Part shown: positions 1 to 6,597 of the stretch, one piece after another
Layout: each line of letters begins with the position of its first letter
Position numbering within the stretch: position 1 is the stretch's first letter
The notes under the pieces: model-generated
Databases searched by the model: none
What the model was told of the DNA's origin: nothing
Seen by the model: only the letters and a program-made list of their open reading frames with translations
Made by a program: the position numbers and the translations under genes
NCBI GenBank assembly: GCA_029287875.1
Contig: JARFQH010000065.1
Coordinates: forward strand, 1 to 9,396
From: Desulfobacteraceae bacterium
Lineage (GTDB): Bacteria; Desulfobacterota; Desulfobacteria; Desulfobacterales; SG8-13
Reading direction: 5' to 3'
DNA length: 9,396 nt

Positions 1-2
1 TG

Positions 3-2153
3 CGCACCTTTGGAAAACCGTTCCAGCGCTATCGCGACCGGGCGGAGACCCAAGGCGGTGTTCGCTTCGAAAGGGGACGCGTTCATTCGGTGATGCACGA
101 CGACAGCAGCGGCGATCTGATCATTCGATATGTCGACACCGGCGGCCTTCTGCATGAATCCCGTCAGGACATGGTGGTCCTGGCTGTCGGGCAGCGACCG
201 GCGACCGGTTCGGCGACATTGGCCGAGATGCTCGACATCCCACTAAACAGTTGGGGCTTTGGGCAGACGGTGCCGTTTTCCCTCACCCGGACGACGCGCG
301 ACGGGGTTTTGCTGGGGGGGTCTTTTTCAGGGTTGAAGGACATCGGAGAATCGGTCACGCAGGCGTCCGCAGCCGCGCTTGCGGCCTCTCGGACCATTCA
401 CGGCGCCGGCGGCGGGCTGGCCCCCGAGTCGGAAGCCGAAAAAGATTTTAGAGACGTTTCGCGGGAGGTGCCCAGAATCCTGGTGATCATCTGCTCCTGC
501 GACGGGACCCTGGCGGAAGCCTCCGTGGTGGACGAACTGAAGCGACAGGTGGCCGCCGATCCATTGGTGGTGGGGGTGGAGATCATCGACAGAACCTGTA
601 CGGCCGAGGGATGGAATGACTTGGTCGAACGGGTGGGAAGTCGCCAGCCGAATAGGGTTCTGATCGGTGCCTGCCTGCCGTATGTGTATGCCCGTAAGAT
701 CCGGCAGTTGGCGCGCAAAGTCGGTCTTCATCCGTCTTTGATGGACGTGGTGGATATTCGCTCGTTGAATATCCCGCAGTCTGCCGACGTCCTGTCTTCC
801 CAGTCGCATGGCGGCCCTTCTGTCAACCGGCTGCGTTCCGTGCTGGAAATGGGGCTGGCCCGTTTGAAGCGCGTCGATCCGTCACCGACGGTTTCGGTGC
901 CGATTCAGCAGCGCGCACTGGTGGTGGGGGGCGGTATTGCCGGCATGACGGTGGCCCTGGCGATTGCCGATCACGGTTTTCCGGTGGAGATCATCGAGAA
1001 GGCCGATCGACTCGGCGGCAACCTGAACTGGCTCAAACAGACATTAGAAGGGCAGCCGATCCAAGACTTGCTGGCAGAAACCGGACAGAAGGTGGAAAAA
1101 CATCCCATGGTGTCGGTGCGCAGCGGCAGCCGGGTTTTGGCCGCCTATGGGAATGTGGGACAGTTTTACACGACGATTGAAAACTCGGGGGGTGCGGTAG
1201 AGACGCTCGAGCACGGCGTTACGATTCTGGCCACCGGCGGCGACGAGGCCCGCACGACATCCTACGGTTTCGGTACCAGCCCGGCCATCATCACCCAGAA
1301 GGAGCTGGAACACAAGTTGGCCGACCGTTCCATCGACCCGCAGGTTCTCGACACCGTGGTCATGATACAGTGCGTCGATTCGCGCGAAGAACCACGCAAT
1401 TACTGCAGTCGGGTGTGTTGCGCCTCTGCTCTCAAACATGCCTTGCAGATGAAGGATCAGAATCCAAACATCGCCGTGTATGTGCTGTATCGCGACATGA
1501 TGACCTACGGTTTTACGGAAACCTACTACACCCAGGCGCGCAAAAATGACATCGGTTTCATCCAGTACAGTCTGGAAAACAAACCGCGGGTTGAGGTCAA
1601 CCAGGGCGCTGTAACGGTGAACGTCTTCGAGCCGATCATCGGCAAGACCATCGAGATCAGCACCGATTTGCTTGTTCTGGCCACCGGAGTTGTTCCGGAT
1701 CTTCCGGCCGATCTTGCCGCCGCTTATGGAATTGACCGCGACATGGATGGGTTCTTCCAGGAAGCCGAGTCGAAGTGGCGACCGGTCGATGCGCTCAAGG
1801 AGGGGGTCTTCGCCTGCGGTCTGGCGCACTCGCCGCGCTCGATCGCCGAATCGATCGCCACCGCCGAGGCCGCGGCCCAGCGCTCTCTGCGACTTCTGAA
1901 CCGCAAGAACCTTCCGGCCGGTAAAGTTCTGGCACGGGTTCATCACAGTCTCTGCTGCCTTTGCGAGCGGTGCATCGAGGCCTGTCCCTACGGCGCCCGC
2001 ATGCTGGATATCGATCAGCAGAAGGTGATCGTGAATCCGCTCATGTGTCAGGGCTGCGGAAGCTGCGCGACGGCGTGCCCGAACAAGGCCTCGGTCCTGG
2101 AAGATTTGCGGCAGGAGCAGATGTTCGATGTCATCGACGCGGCGCTCCTCTGA
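3..2153 (+). CDS. hdrA: HdrA-like flavin/iron-sulfur protein with duplicated modules, 5'-truncated by window
   Basis: Cytoplasmic FAD/Fe-S electron-transfer subunit of a heterodisulfide-reductase-type complex, the likely electron-bifurcating subunit. The frame is open from base 3, so the start lies upstream; 716 residues are visible (numbered from base 3). Residues ~1-130 are the end of one HdrA FAD module (AVGQRP, then a KDIGESVTQASAAA segment). A second module follows. Its N-terminal domain at ~158-250 has cysteines C164, C166, C199 and C224 in HdrA-like positions. Its FAD Rossmann motif VVGGGIAG is at ~307-314, and a C-x10-C-x3-CC cluster motif (C457, C468, C472, C473) follows. The C-terminus carries two CxxCxxCxxxCP ferredoxin motifs at ~651-692. 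Ordinary HdrA has a single FAD module, so this is a tandem fusion. hdrC and hdrB follow after 575 bp. BamE-type HdrA proteins of class II benzoyl-CoA reductase are a possible alternative, but no bam genes are visible. Confidence 0.9.
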   Translation, partial: RTFGKPFQRYRDRAETQGGVRFERGRVHSVMHDDSSGDLIIRYVDTGGLLHESRQDMVVLAVGQRPATGSATLAEMLDIPLNSWGFGQTVPFSLTRTTRDGVLLGGSFSGLKDIGESVTQASAAALAASRTIHGAGGGLAPESEAEKDFRDVSREVPRILVIICSCDGTLAEASVVDELKRQVAADPLVVGVEIIDRTCTAEGWNDLVERVGSRQPNRVLIGACLPYVYARKIRQLARKVGLHPSLMDVVDIRSLNIPQSADVLSSQSHGGPSVNRLRSVLEMGLARLKRVDPSPTVSVPIQQRALVVGGGIAGMTVALAIADHGFPVEIIEKADRLGGNLNWLKQTLEGQPIQDLLAETGQKVEKHPMVSVRSGSRVLAAYGNVGQFYTTIENSGGAVETLEHGVTILATGGDEARTTSYGFGTSPAIITQKELEHKLADRSIDPQVLDTVVMIQCVDSREEPRNYCSRVCCASALKHALQMKDQNPNIAVYVLYRDMMTYGFTETYYTQARKNDIGFIQYSLENKPRVEVNQGAVTVNVFEPIIGKTIEISTDLLVLATGVVPDLPADLAAAYGIDRDMDGFFQEAESKWRPVDALKEGVFACGLAHSPRSIAESIATAEAAAQRSLRLLNRKNLPAGKVLARVHHSLCCLCERCIEACPYGARMLDIDQQKVIVNPLMCQGCGSCATACPNKASVLEDLRQEQMFDVIDAALL

Positions 2154-2208
2154 GGGAGGGAGAATGGGTGACTATTTGCTATTAACCGCCACAGGTTCAC
2201 AACAAATT

Positions 2209-2228
2209 CCCTCTCCCGGGGGAGAGGG
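2209..2228. repeat. GC-rich palindrome (CCCTCTCCC/GGGAGAGGG)
   Basis: Two perfectly complementary 9-bp arms (2209-2217 and 2220-2228) flank a GG loop and are followed by TTAGGGTGAGGGG. It lies 55 bp after the hdrA stop. The same kind of sequence is a common dispersed intergenic repeat in many proteobacterial genomes (from memory). It could slow transcription or protect an mRNA 3' end, but there is no T-tract, so I do not call an intrinsic terminator. Confidence 0.65.
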
Positions 2229-2242
2229 TTAGGGTGAGGGGA

Positions 2243-2301
2243 TAAAATCGACGATATCCTTCAACCGGCCAAACGGGCATAACCGGCTCAACCGGCACAA
2301 C
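2243..2301. repeat. 9-bp tandem repeat block A (AACCGGCNN x4) with leader
   Basis: Four consecutive 9-bp units occupy 2263-2298: AACCGGCCA, AACGGGCAT, AACCGGCTC, AACCGGCAC, followed by AAC. They are preceded by a 20-bp leader beginning TAAAATCGACGATATC. The same leader-plus-units layout recurs in register at 2579-2637 (about 43 of 59 positions identical by eye), so this is a duplicated module. Confidence 0.75.
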
Positions 2302-2313
2302 TTCGTAAGGTGG

Positions 2314-2528
2314 GCGCCTCCACCCGGATAAGCGGTTTCGAAAGACGGCTGAAACTCGCCGCAATCGGGCTCTAAGACCGGACCTGGCCCGTTTTTAATG
2401 ATAGTTCCGGATTAAGGACTGAAGATTGTACCTGTTTATGCAGCATCGACGTTGGGTCCGGTCCAAGACCCCGTAAGCGGCTCAGACAGTCAGCCGCTGT
2501 TCGCAACCGCTCATCCGGGCTCCGGCGC
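2314..2528. repeat. Long imperfect inverted repeat, arms ~71 and ~74 bp
   Basis: The left arm (2314-2384) is the imperfect reverse complement of the right arm (2455-2528). Matched blocks: GCGCC 2314-2318 with 2524-2528; CCCGGATAAGCGG 2323-2335 with 2507-2519 (one mismatch); CGGCTGA near 2346-2352 with TCAGCCG near 2490-2496; and the perfect 9-mer GACCGGACC 2376-2384 with GGTCCGGTC 2455-2463. One 3-nt indel is needed. About 70 nt lie between the arms. Within the right arm a separate local hairpin, AGCGGCT (2476-2482) with AGCCGCT (2492-2498), is possible. A transcript could fold into a long hairpin. Whether it is a structured RNA or a decayed mobile element is open. Confidence 0.65.
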
Positions 2529-2573
2529 ATCGTTTTAAGGCATCGTGGCGGCTCAAGGGCCCGTGAGCATTTA
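2507..2573. repeat. 67-bp direct repeat, copy 1
   Basis: This segment starts CCGCTCATCCGGG and ends near GAGCATTTA. It aligns without gaps to 2648-2714 with 56 of 67 positions identical by my count. Its first 22 bases are also the outer end of the right arm of the inverted repeat. A GCTCA...TGAGC inverted pair surrounds GGGCCC near its end. Confidence 0.75.
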
Positions 2574-2578
2574 GTCAT

Positions 2579-2637
2579 TAAAATAGAGGATATCATTTAA
2601 CTGACATAACTGGCTCAACCGACTTATCTGACACAAC
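2579..2637. repeat. 9-bp tandem repeat block B with leader
   Basis: This diverged counterpart of the block at 2243-2301 has the leader TAAAATAGAGGATATC and then the units AACTGACAT, AACTGGCTC, AACCGACTT, ATCTGACAC and a final AAC. It is bracketed by the two copies of the 67-bp repeat, so the arrangement reads repeat - block B - repeat. Confidence 0.65.
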
Positions 2638-2647
2638 CATTTTCGAG

Positions 2648-2714
2648 CCGCTCATCCGGGTTCCGGCCCATCATTCTCATTCATCGTGGCGACTCAAGGG
2701 GCCATGAGCGTTTA
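2648..2714. repeat. 67-bp direct repeat, copy 2
   Basis: This second copy of the 2507-2573 sequence has 11 substitutions and no indel. It ends only 14 bp before the hdrC start codon, so it forms most of the hdrC leader. The CTCA/TGAG inverted pair near its 3' end is kept, while the GC core between has changed. Confidence 0.75.
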
Positions 2715-2728
2715 CAAGGGGATTCGAA

Positions 2729-3301
2729 ATGACGACGAAAGTCAAAGGTGAAATCGATTTTTCAGACGGAGCGGGCAGCGATGATTTGGCACCGGTTCGA
2801 AAGATGGTGCAGGCCTGCATCCAGTGCGGCACCTGCACGGGATCCTGTCCCAATGAATTTGCGATGGACGCCACCCCCCGCCGACTCTGGCGGCTGGTCC
2901 TGTCCGGCCAGAAAGAAGAGATTTTCCAGAGCAAGACCTTCAGCCTGTGCTCCGCCTGTTATTACTGCACCCTGCGGTGTCCCCGCGGATTACCGCTGAC
3001 AGAGGCCATGGGCGCGCTCAAGCAGATAGCCGCGCGGGAAGGCCTGTCTCAATACCGGCAGAGCAGTCTCTTCTACAAGAGCTTTCTGGAGAGCGTGCGG
3101 CGCCATGGCCGGCTCAGGGAGATGGAATTCATGACGCTCTACTTCAACGCCATGAAGAATCCCTTGCTGCCGCTGCGGTTTGCGGCGCTGGGCATGAAAC
3201 TGATGCTGAAGGGAAAAGTCGCCCTGCAAATTCCTTCCAAAGGCAACGGCGCACTGGCAGCGCTGTTCCGGAAGGCCGCGGAACTGGAGGAGGCCCCATG
3301 A
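2729..3301 (+). CDS. hdrC: HdrC-like iron-sulfur subunit
   Basis: Small electron-wire subunit of the HdrABC complex in the cytoplasm; it carries electrons between HdrA and the HdrB active site. The 190-residue protein has two classic CxxCxxCxxxC [4Fe-4S] motifs: C30-C33-C36-C40 (CIQCGTCTGSCP) and C74-C77-C80-C84 (CSACYYCTLRCP). A helical C-terminal region follows, and the length is normal for HdrC. The ATG at 2729 has a good Shine-Dalgarno (AAGGGGA, 2716-2722, 6-nt spacing). No signal peptide or membrane helix is seen. The stop overlaps the hdrB start in an ATGA, implying translational coupling. The gene order A-C-B with a large repeat-filled gap before C is the odd feature. Confidence 0.92.
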   Translation: MTTKVKGEIDFSDGAGSDDLAPVRKMVQACIQCGTCTGSCPNEFAMDATPRRLWRLVLSGQKEEIFQSKTFSLCSACYYCTLRCPRGLPLTEAMGALKQIAAREGLSQYRQSSLFYKSFLESVRRHGRLREMEFMTLYFNAMKNPLLPLRFAALGMKLMLKGKVALQIPSKGNGALAALFRKAAELEEAP

Positions 3302-4185
3302 AGTATTTATACTACCCCGGTTGTTCCCTCGAAGGTTCGGCCCGCGAATACGATCTGTCCACACGCGCCTTCCTGACCGCGATCGGGGCCGAACTGGTGG
3401 AAATCGAGGACTGGACCTGCTGCGGCGCCAGCGCCGCCGAAGCCGTCAGCCAGAACTTGGCGTTGGCTCTGCCGGCCCGCAACCTGGCACTGGCGGAAAA
3501 GATGGGCGGGAGCAATGAGATCCTGGTGCCGTGCAGCGCCTGTTATCTCAACCTCAAGGCCGTTGAAGAAAAGGTTAAGCACGATGTTGACCTCTTGGAT
3601 CGGATCAATTCGATCCTCGCCGTGGAAGGGCTGCATTTAGCGGGACGGGTTCGCGTTCGGCACCTGCTGGAAGTGATCGTGCGGGACATCGGCCCGGATC
3701 TGATCGCCAAGAAAACCGTGCAGCCCCTGGAGGGGTTGTCGATTGCACCCTATTATGGCTGCCAGTGCCTCAGGCCTTATTCTGTTTTCGATGATCCGGA
3801 AGCGCCGCAGTCGATGACCCCCATCCTCGAAGCCGCAGGAGCGGCAGTCCATCACTGGGACATGGGCGGTAAGTGCTGCGGGGCCTCGCACATGAATACC
3901 AAAATGGCGGTCGGTATGGAGCTGGTTCGTTCGATCCTCTCGCGGGCCAGGGGGGCCGATGCCGTCGTGACGGTCTGCCCCATGTGCCAGATGAACCTGG
4001 AGGCCTACCAGGGCAAGATCTCGAAATTAGACGGTAAGAACCTTGCCGTTACCGTGCTCTACCTGCCCCAGCTGCTGGGACTGGCACTGGGTCTCTCGGA
4101 GCAGGAGGTGCGGCTGGATTTGAATTTGGCCGTGACGGCCGGCTTTCAGCAAAAACTGCGTCACTCAGAACCCGTCCCCGCTTGA
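3298..4185 (+). CDS. hdrB: HdrB-like CCG-domain catalytic subunit
   Basis: Catalytic subunit of the heterodisulfide-reductase-like complex. In characterised HdrB, two CCG domains bind noncubane [4Fe-4S] clusters that cleave a disulfide. Both cysteine sets are present in this 295-residue protein: C9, C41-C42 (CCG) and C79xxC82 for the first; C155 (with C157), C193-C194 (CCG) and C227xxC230 for the second. The start at 3298 overlaps the hdrC stop (ATGA) and has GGAGGAGG at 3286-3293. It gives the canonical opening MKYLYYPGCS. The longer frame from 2947 is rejected because it only adds sequence inside hdrC. The physiological substrate (CoM-S-S-CoB is unlikely here) cannot be read from the sequence. 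Confidence 0.93.
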   Translation: MKYLYYPGCSLEGSAREYDLSTRAFLTAIGAELVEIEDWTCCGASAAEAVSQNLALALPARNLALAEKMGGSNEILVPCSACYLNLKAVEEKVKHDVDLLDRINSILAVEGLHLAGRVRVRHLLEVIVRDIGPDLIAKKTVQPLEGLSIAPYYGCQCLRPYSVFDDPEAPQSMTPILEAAGAAVHHWDMGGKCCGASHMNTKMAVGMELVRSILSRARGADAVVTVCPMCQMNLEAYQGKISKLDGKNLAVTVLYLPQLLGLALGLSEQEVRLDLNLAVTAGFQQKLRHSEPVPA

Positions 4186-4248
4186 GCCGGAGCGCGGGGC
4201 GACCATCCGGCCGAACAGCGTCGGGGGCATTGATTGCGGCACATTCGT

Positions 4249-6597
4249 ATGGTCAATTTAATCAAATATTTTCACCATCGACTGGTCACCAAGCTCATCC
4301 TAACCGTGGGTTTGACGCTGTTGCTGTCGATTTCGACCTGGGCTTACTTCAATATCGATTACCAGAAAGAAAAGCTCATGGATGAGATCGTCCAGTCGAC
4401 CGACCGGCTGACCAACACCATCAAGCTCGGTGCCCACTACTCGATGATGCTCAACTCCCGCGACGACATCAATCAGATCATCAACAACATCGCGCGTCAG
4501 AAGGAAATCGAGAATATCCGCATCTACAACAAAGAGGGGGAGATAAAGTTTTCAAATGAGACGTCGGAAGTCGACCGCATGACCAACATCAAGGCCGAAG
4601 CCTGCGACATCTGTCACCGCACCGAACCGCCGCTGACCGACCTGAAGGTCAGCGATCGGATTCGGATCTTCAATTCGCGCAAAGGTTACCGGCTGCTCGG
4701 CATCATCAGTCCCATTCGCAACGAACCGGGGTGTGCCACCGATGCCTGCCATGTTCATCCGGAGGGCAAGAAGATACTCGGCGCGCTCGATGTCGTGGTC
4801 TCACTGCGTGAAACCGACAACGAGATTCTGACTGCGGAAAAAGGAATCATCGGGCTGGCGATGGTGCTGTTTCTGCTGACCTCCACCATCATCTTCATCA
4901 TCGTCTTGAAGTTCGTCAGTCAACCGGTAAAAAGGCTGATCGACGGAACGCGGCAGATCGCCAAGGGCGACCTGAACACCAAGGTTACCATCGACCAGGC
5001 CGACGAGATGGGGCAGCTGGCGGTGGCCATCAATCAGATGGGTAAGGAAATCCAGGAAAAACAGGCCGAACTCAACAAGCAGCGCGATGAGTACCAGACG
5101 TTGTTCGAACGCACGCCTTGCATGATCACGGTGCAGGACCGTGACTACAGGCTCCTGCGGTACAACCAGGATTTCGCCGAGCGGTTCGATCCGCGGGTCG
5201 GCGATCACTGCTACAAGGCTTACAAAGGACAGGGCCATAAATGTGTCAATTGTCCGGTCGAGCGGACATTCATTGACGGGCTGCCCCACAACGGAGAAGA
5301 ATCGGGAGTCAACAAAGACGGCACCGAAGCTCACTGGATCTTTCGGACGTCTCCTATTTTCGACGCCGACGGGCAGGTCGTGGCGGCGATGGAGATGAGC
5401 ATCGACATCACCGAGCGTAAATTGCTCGAAAAGAAATTAGAAAAGTCGGAACGCAAATACCACGAAATCTTCAACAACATCCCCAATCCCGTGTTTGTGC
5501 TCGATTTCGACACGCTTGAAATTCTCGATTGCAACGAAAGTGTTACCACCGACTACACTTTTACGAGAGGCGAGGTTCTCAACACTTCCTTTCTGGACCT
5601 GTTCGCGGAACAGAATAAGGAGAAATACCGGCGCCTGCTGCGGTCCTCGAAAATGCTGAATCAGGTCAAGCACAAGGGCAGGGGGGACAAAACCCTTTTC
5701 GTCAACATCCGGATCTCGCCCTCGGACTTTCCCGGCAAAAAAGTCCTGCTGATCACGACAAGCGACATCACCAAGCGTCTGGAAGCCGAGCAGCAGTTGA
5801 TCCAGGCCAGCAAAATGGCCACCCTGGGTGAGATGGCGACCGGGATCGCCCACGAGTTGAATCAGCCGCTCTCGGTGATCAAGACCGCCAGCAGCTTCTT
5901 CGTGAGGAAAATAAACAAGGGCGAAGACATAGACCATCAGATCCTGCATTCGATGCTGGAAAAAGTGGACAAGAACGTCGACCGGGCGAGCAACATCATC
6001 AACCATATGCGGCAGTTTGCACGCAAATCGGATTTGTCCCTGGATAAGGTCCAGGTGAACGATGTCCTGAAAAACGCCTTCGACATCTTCAGCCAGCAGT
6101 TGAAAGTCCGGGGTATCGAGGTGGTGTGGGATATTGACGGCACGCTGCCCAAGATACTGGCCGACCCCGGACGGTTGGAGCAGGTCTTTATCAATTTGCT
6201 ACTGAATGCCAGGGATGCGATCGAGGAAAAAAGTGCCGCCAGGAGCGAGTCGGGAGAAAAGATAATCACGCTCAAAACCTGGCAAGATGGTCAGCAGGTT
6301 GTCGCGGAAGTGCGGGACACCGGTGGCGGAATTCCCAAGGCCATCGAAGACAAACTCTTCGAACCCTTTTTCACCACCAAACAGGTGGGGAAGGGGACCG
6401 GTCTTGGGCTGTCCATCAGCTACGGAATTGTCAAGGACTGCGGCGGCGATATCAAGGCCGTTTCCCGAGACAATGGGGGGGCCGTTTTTTATGTCACCTT
6501 TCCCATTCCGCCCGCCCGGAAAACGACTGCAACCGACGACCACCCTCACGAGCAGATGCCGGAAGGGCCCATGACCGGTGTCAGGGGAACCCCATGA
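4249..6597 (+). CDS. Membrane sensor histidine kinase with putative c-haem sensor domain, HAMP and two PAS domains
   Basis: Two-component sensor kinase of 782 residues. Order: transmembrane helix ~13-34; extracytoplasmic sensor ~35-198; second helix ~199-222; HAMP ~223-270; PAS1 ~279-390; PAS2 ~400-510; HisKA with phospho-acceptor H535 (AHELNQPL); HATPase with N-box NLLLNARDAI, G1 DTGGGIP, F-box LFEPFFTTK and G2 GKGTGLGLS. The sensor contains CDICH (C119, C122, H123), a c-haem motif, and C162-x4-C167-H168, a possible variant haem site. PAS1 has a C321-x10-C332-x2-C335-P cluster. Haem or redox sensing is inference. The ATG at 4249 lacks a clear Shine-Dalgarno; TTG at 4234, with GGGGG upstream and an in-frame TGA directly before it, would add five residues. 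The gene begins 63 bp after hdrB and ends in an ATGA overlap with the next gene. Confidence 0.88.
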   Translation: MVNLIKYFHHRLVTKLILTVGLTLLLSISTWAYFNIDYQKEKLMDEIVQSTDRLTNTIKLGAHYSMMLNSRDDINQIINNIARQKEIENIRIYNKEGEIKFSNETSEVDRMTNIKAEACDICHRTEPPLTDLKVSDRIRIFNSRKGYRLLGIISPIRNEPGCATDACHVHPEGKKILGALDVVVSLRETDNEILTAEKGIIGLAMVLFLLTSTIIFIIVLKFVSQPVKRLIDGTRQIAKGDLNTKVTIDQADEMGQLAVAINQMGKEIQEKQAELNKQRDEYQTLFERTPCMITVQDRDYRLLRYNQDFAERFDPRVGDHCYKAYKGQGHKCVNCPVERTFIDGLPHNGEESGVNKDGTEAHWIFRTSPIFDADGQVVAAMEMSIDITERKLLEKKLEKSERKYHEIFNNIPNPVFVLDFDTLEILDCNESVTTDYTFTRGEVLNTSFLDLFAEQNKEKYRRLLRSSKMLNQVKHKGRGDKTLFVNIRISPSDFPGKKVLLITTSDITKRLEAEQQLIQASKMATLGEMATGIAHELNQPLSVIKTASSFFVRKINKGEDIDHQILHSMLEKVDKNVDRASNIINHMRQFARKSDLSLDKVQVNDVLKNAFDIFSQQLKVRGIEVVWDIDGTLPKILADPGRLEQVFINLLLNARDAIEEKSAARSESGEKIITLKTWQDGQQVVAEVRDTGGGIPKAIEDKLFEPFFTTKQVGKGTGLGLSISYGIVKDCGGDIKAVSRDNGGAVFYVTFPIPPARKTTATDDHPHEQMPEGPMTGVRGTP

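Larger units (their letters stand above)
2154..2728. other. Repeat-rich intergenic region between hdrA and hdrC
   Basis: This 575-bp stretch separates hdrA from hdrC, which would usually be adjacent. I see no credible gene in it. Its content in order is: a GC-rich palindrome (2209-2228), four 9-bp tandem units (2263-2298), a long imperfect inverted repeat (arms 2314-2384 and 2455-2528), a 67-bp sequence (2507-2573) repeated at 2648-2714, and a second 9-bp-unit block (2599-2634) between those two copies. The last few bases hold the hdrC ribosome site. Promoters cannot be ruled out but none is obvious. Confidence 0.8.

Noticed and set aside
1044..1946. Long (300-codon) open frame on the minus strand inside hdrA
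   Set aside because: It is a shadow of the GC-rich hdrA frame. Its translation shows no recognisable domain and the plus-strand protein has full HdrA motifs.
2209..2228. Intrinsic terminator of hdrA
   Set aside because: The stem is strong but is followed by TTAGGGTGAGGGG rather than a T-tract, so I list it as a repeat only.
2164..2232. 22-codon frame right after hdrA, with an apparent GGGAGGGAGA ribosome site
   Set aside because: It ends inside the CCCTCTCCC palindrome (peptide tail SPGGEG), resembles no protein, and is too short to support.
2372..2596. Minus-strand frame of 74 codons in the hdrA-hdrC gap
   Set aside because: It lies across the inverted and direct repeats and its translation is a product of repeat composition, with no homology I can recognise.
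2243..2714. Possible CRISPR array
   Set aside because: The repeats are 9-bp head-to-tail units without spacers plus two 67-bp copies; there is no 25-40-bp repeat with unique spacers and no cas gene.
2947..3297. N-terminal extension of HdrB to an upstream start
   Set aside because: It lies entirely inside hdrC in another frame. The ATG at 3298 has a strong ribosome site and yields the canonical HdrB N-terminus.
4182..4385. 67-codon plus-strand frame between hdrB and the kinase
   Set aside because: It overlaps the kinase start in a different frame and its sequence has no domain signal; the kinase frame encodes a membrane helix there.
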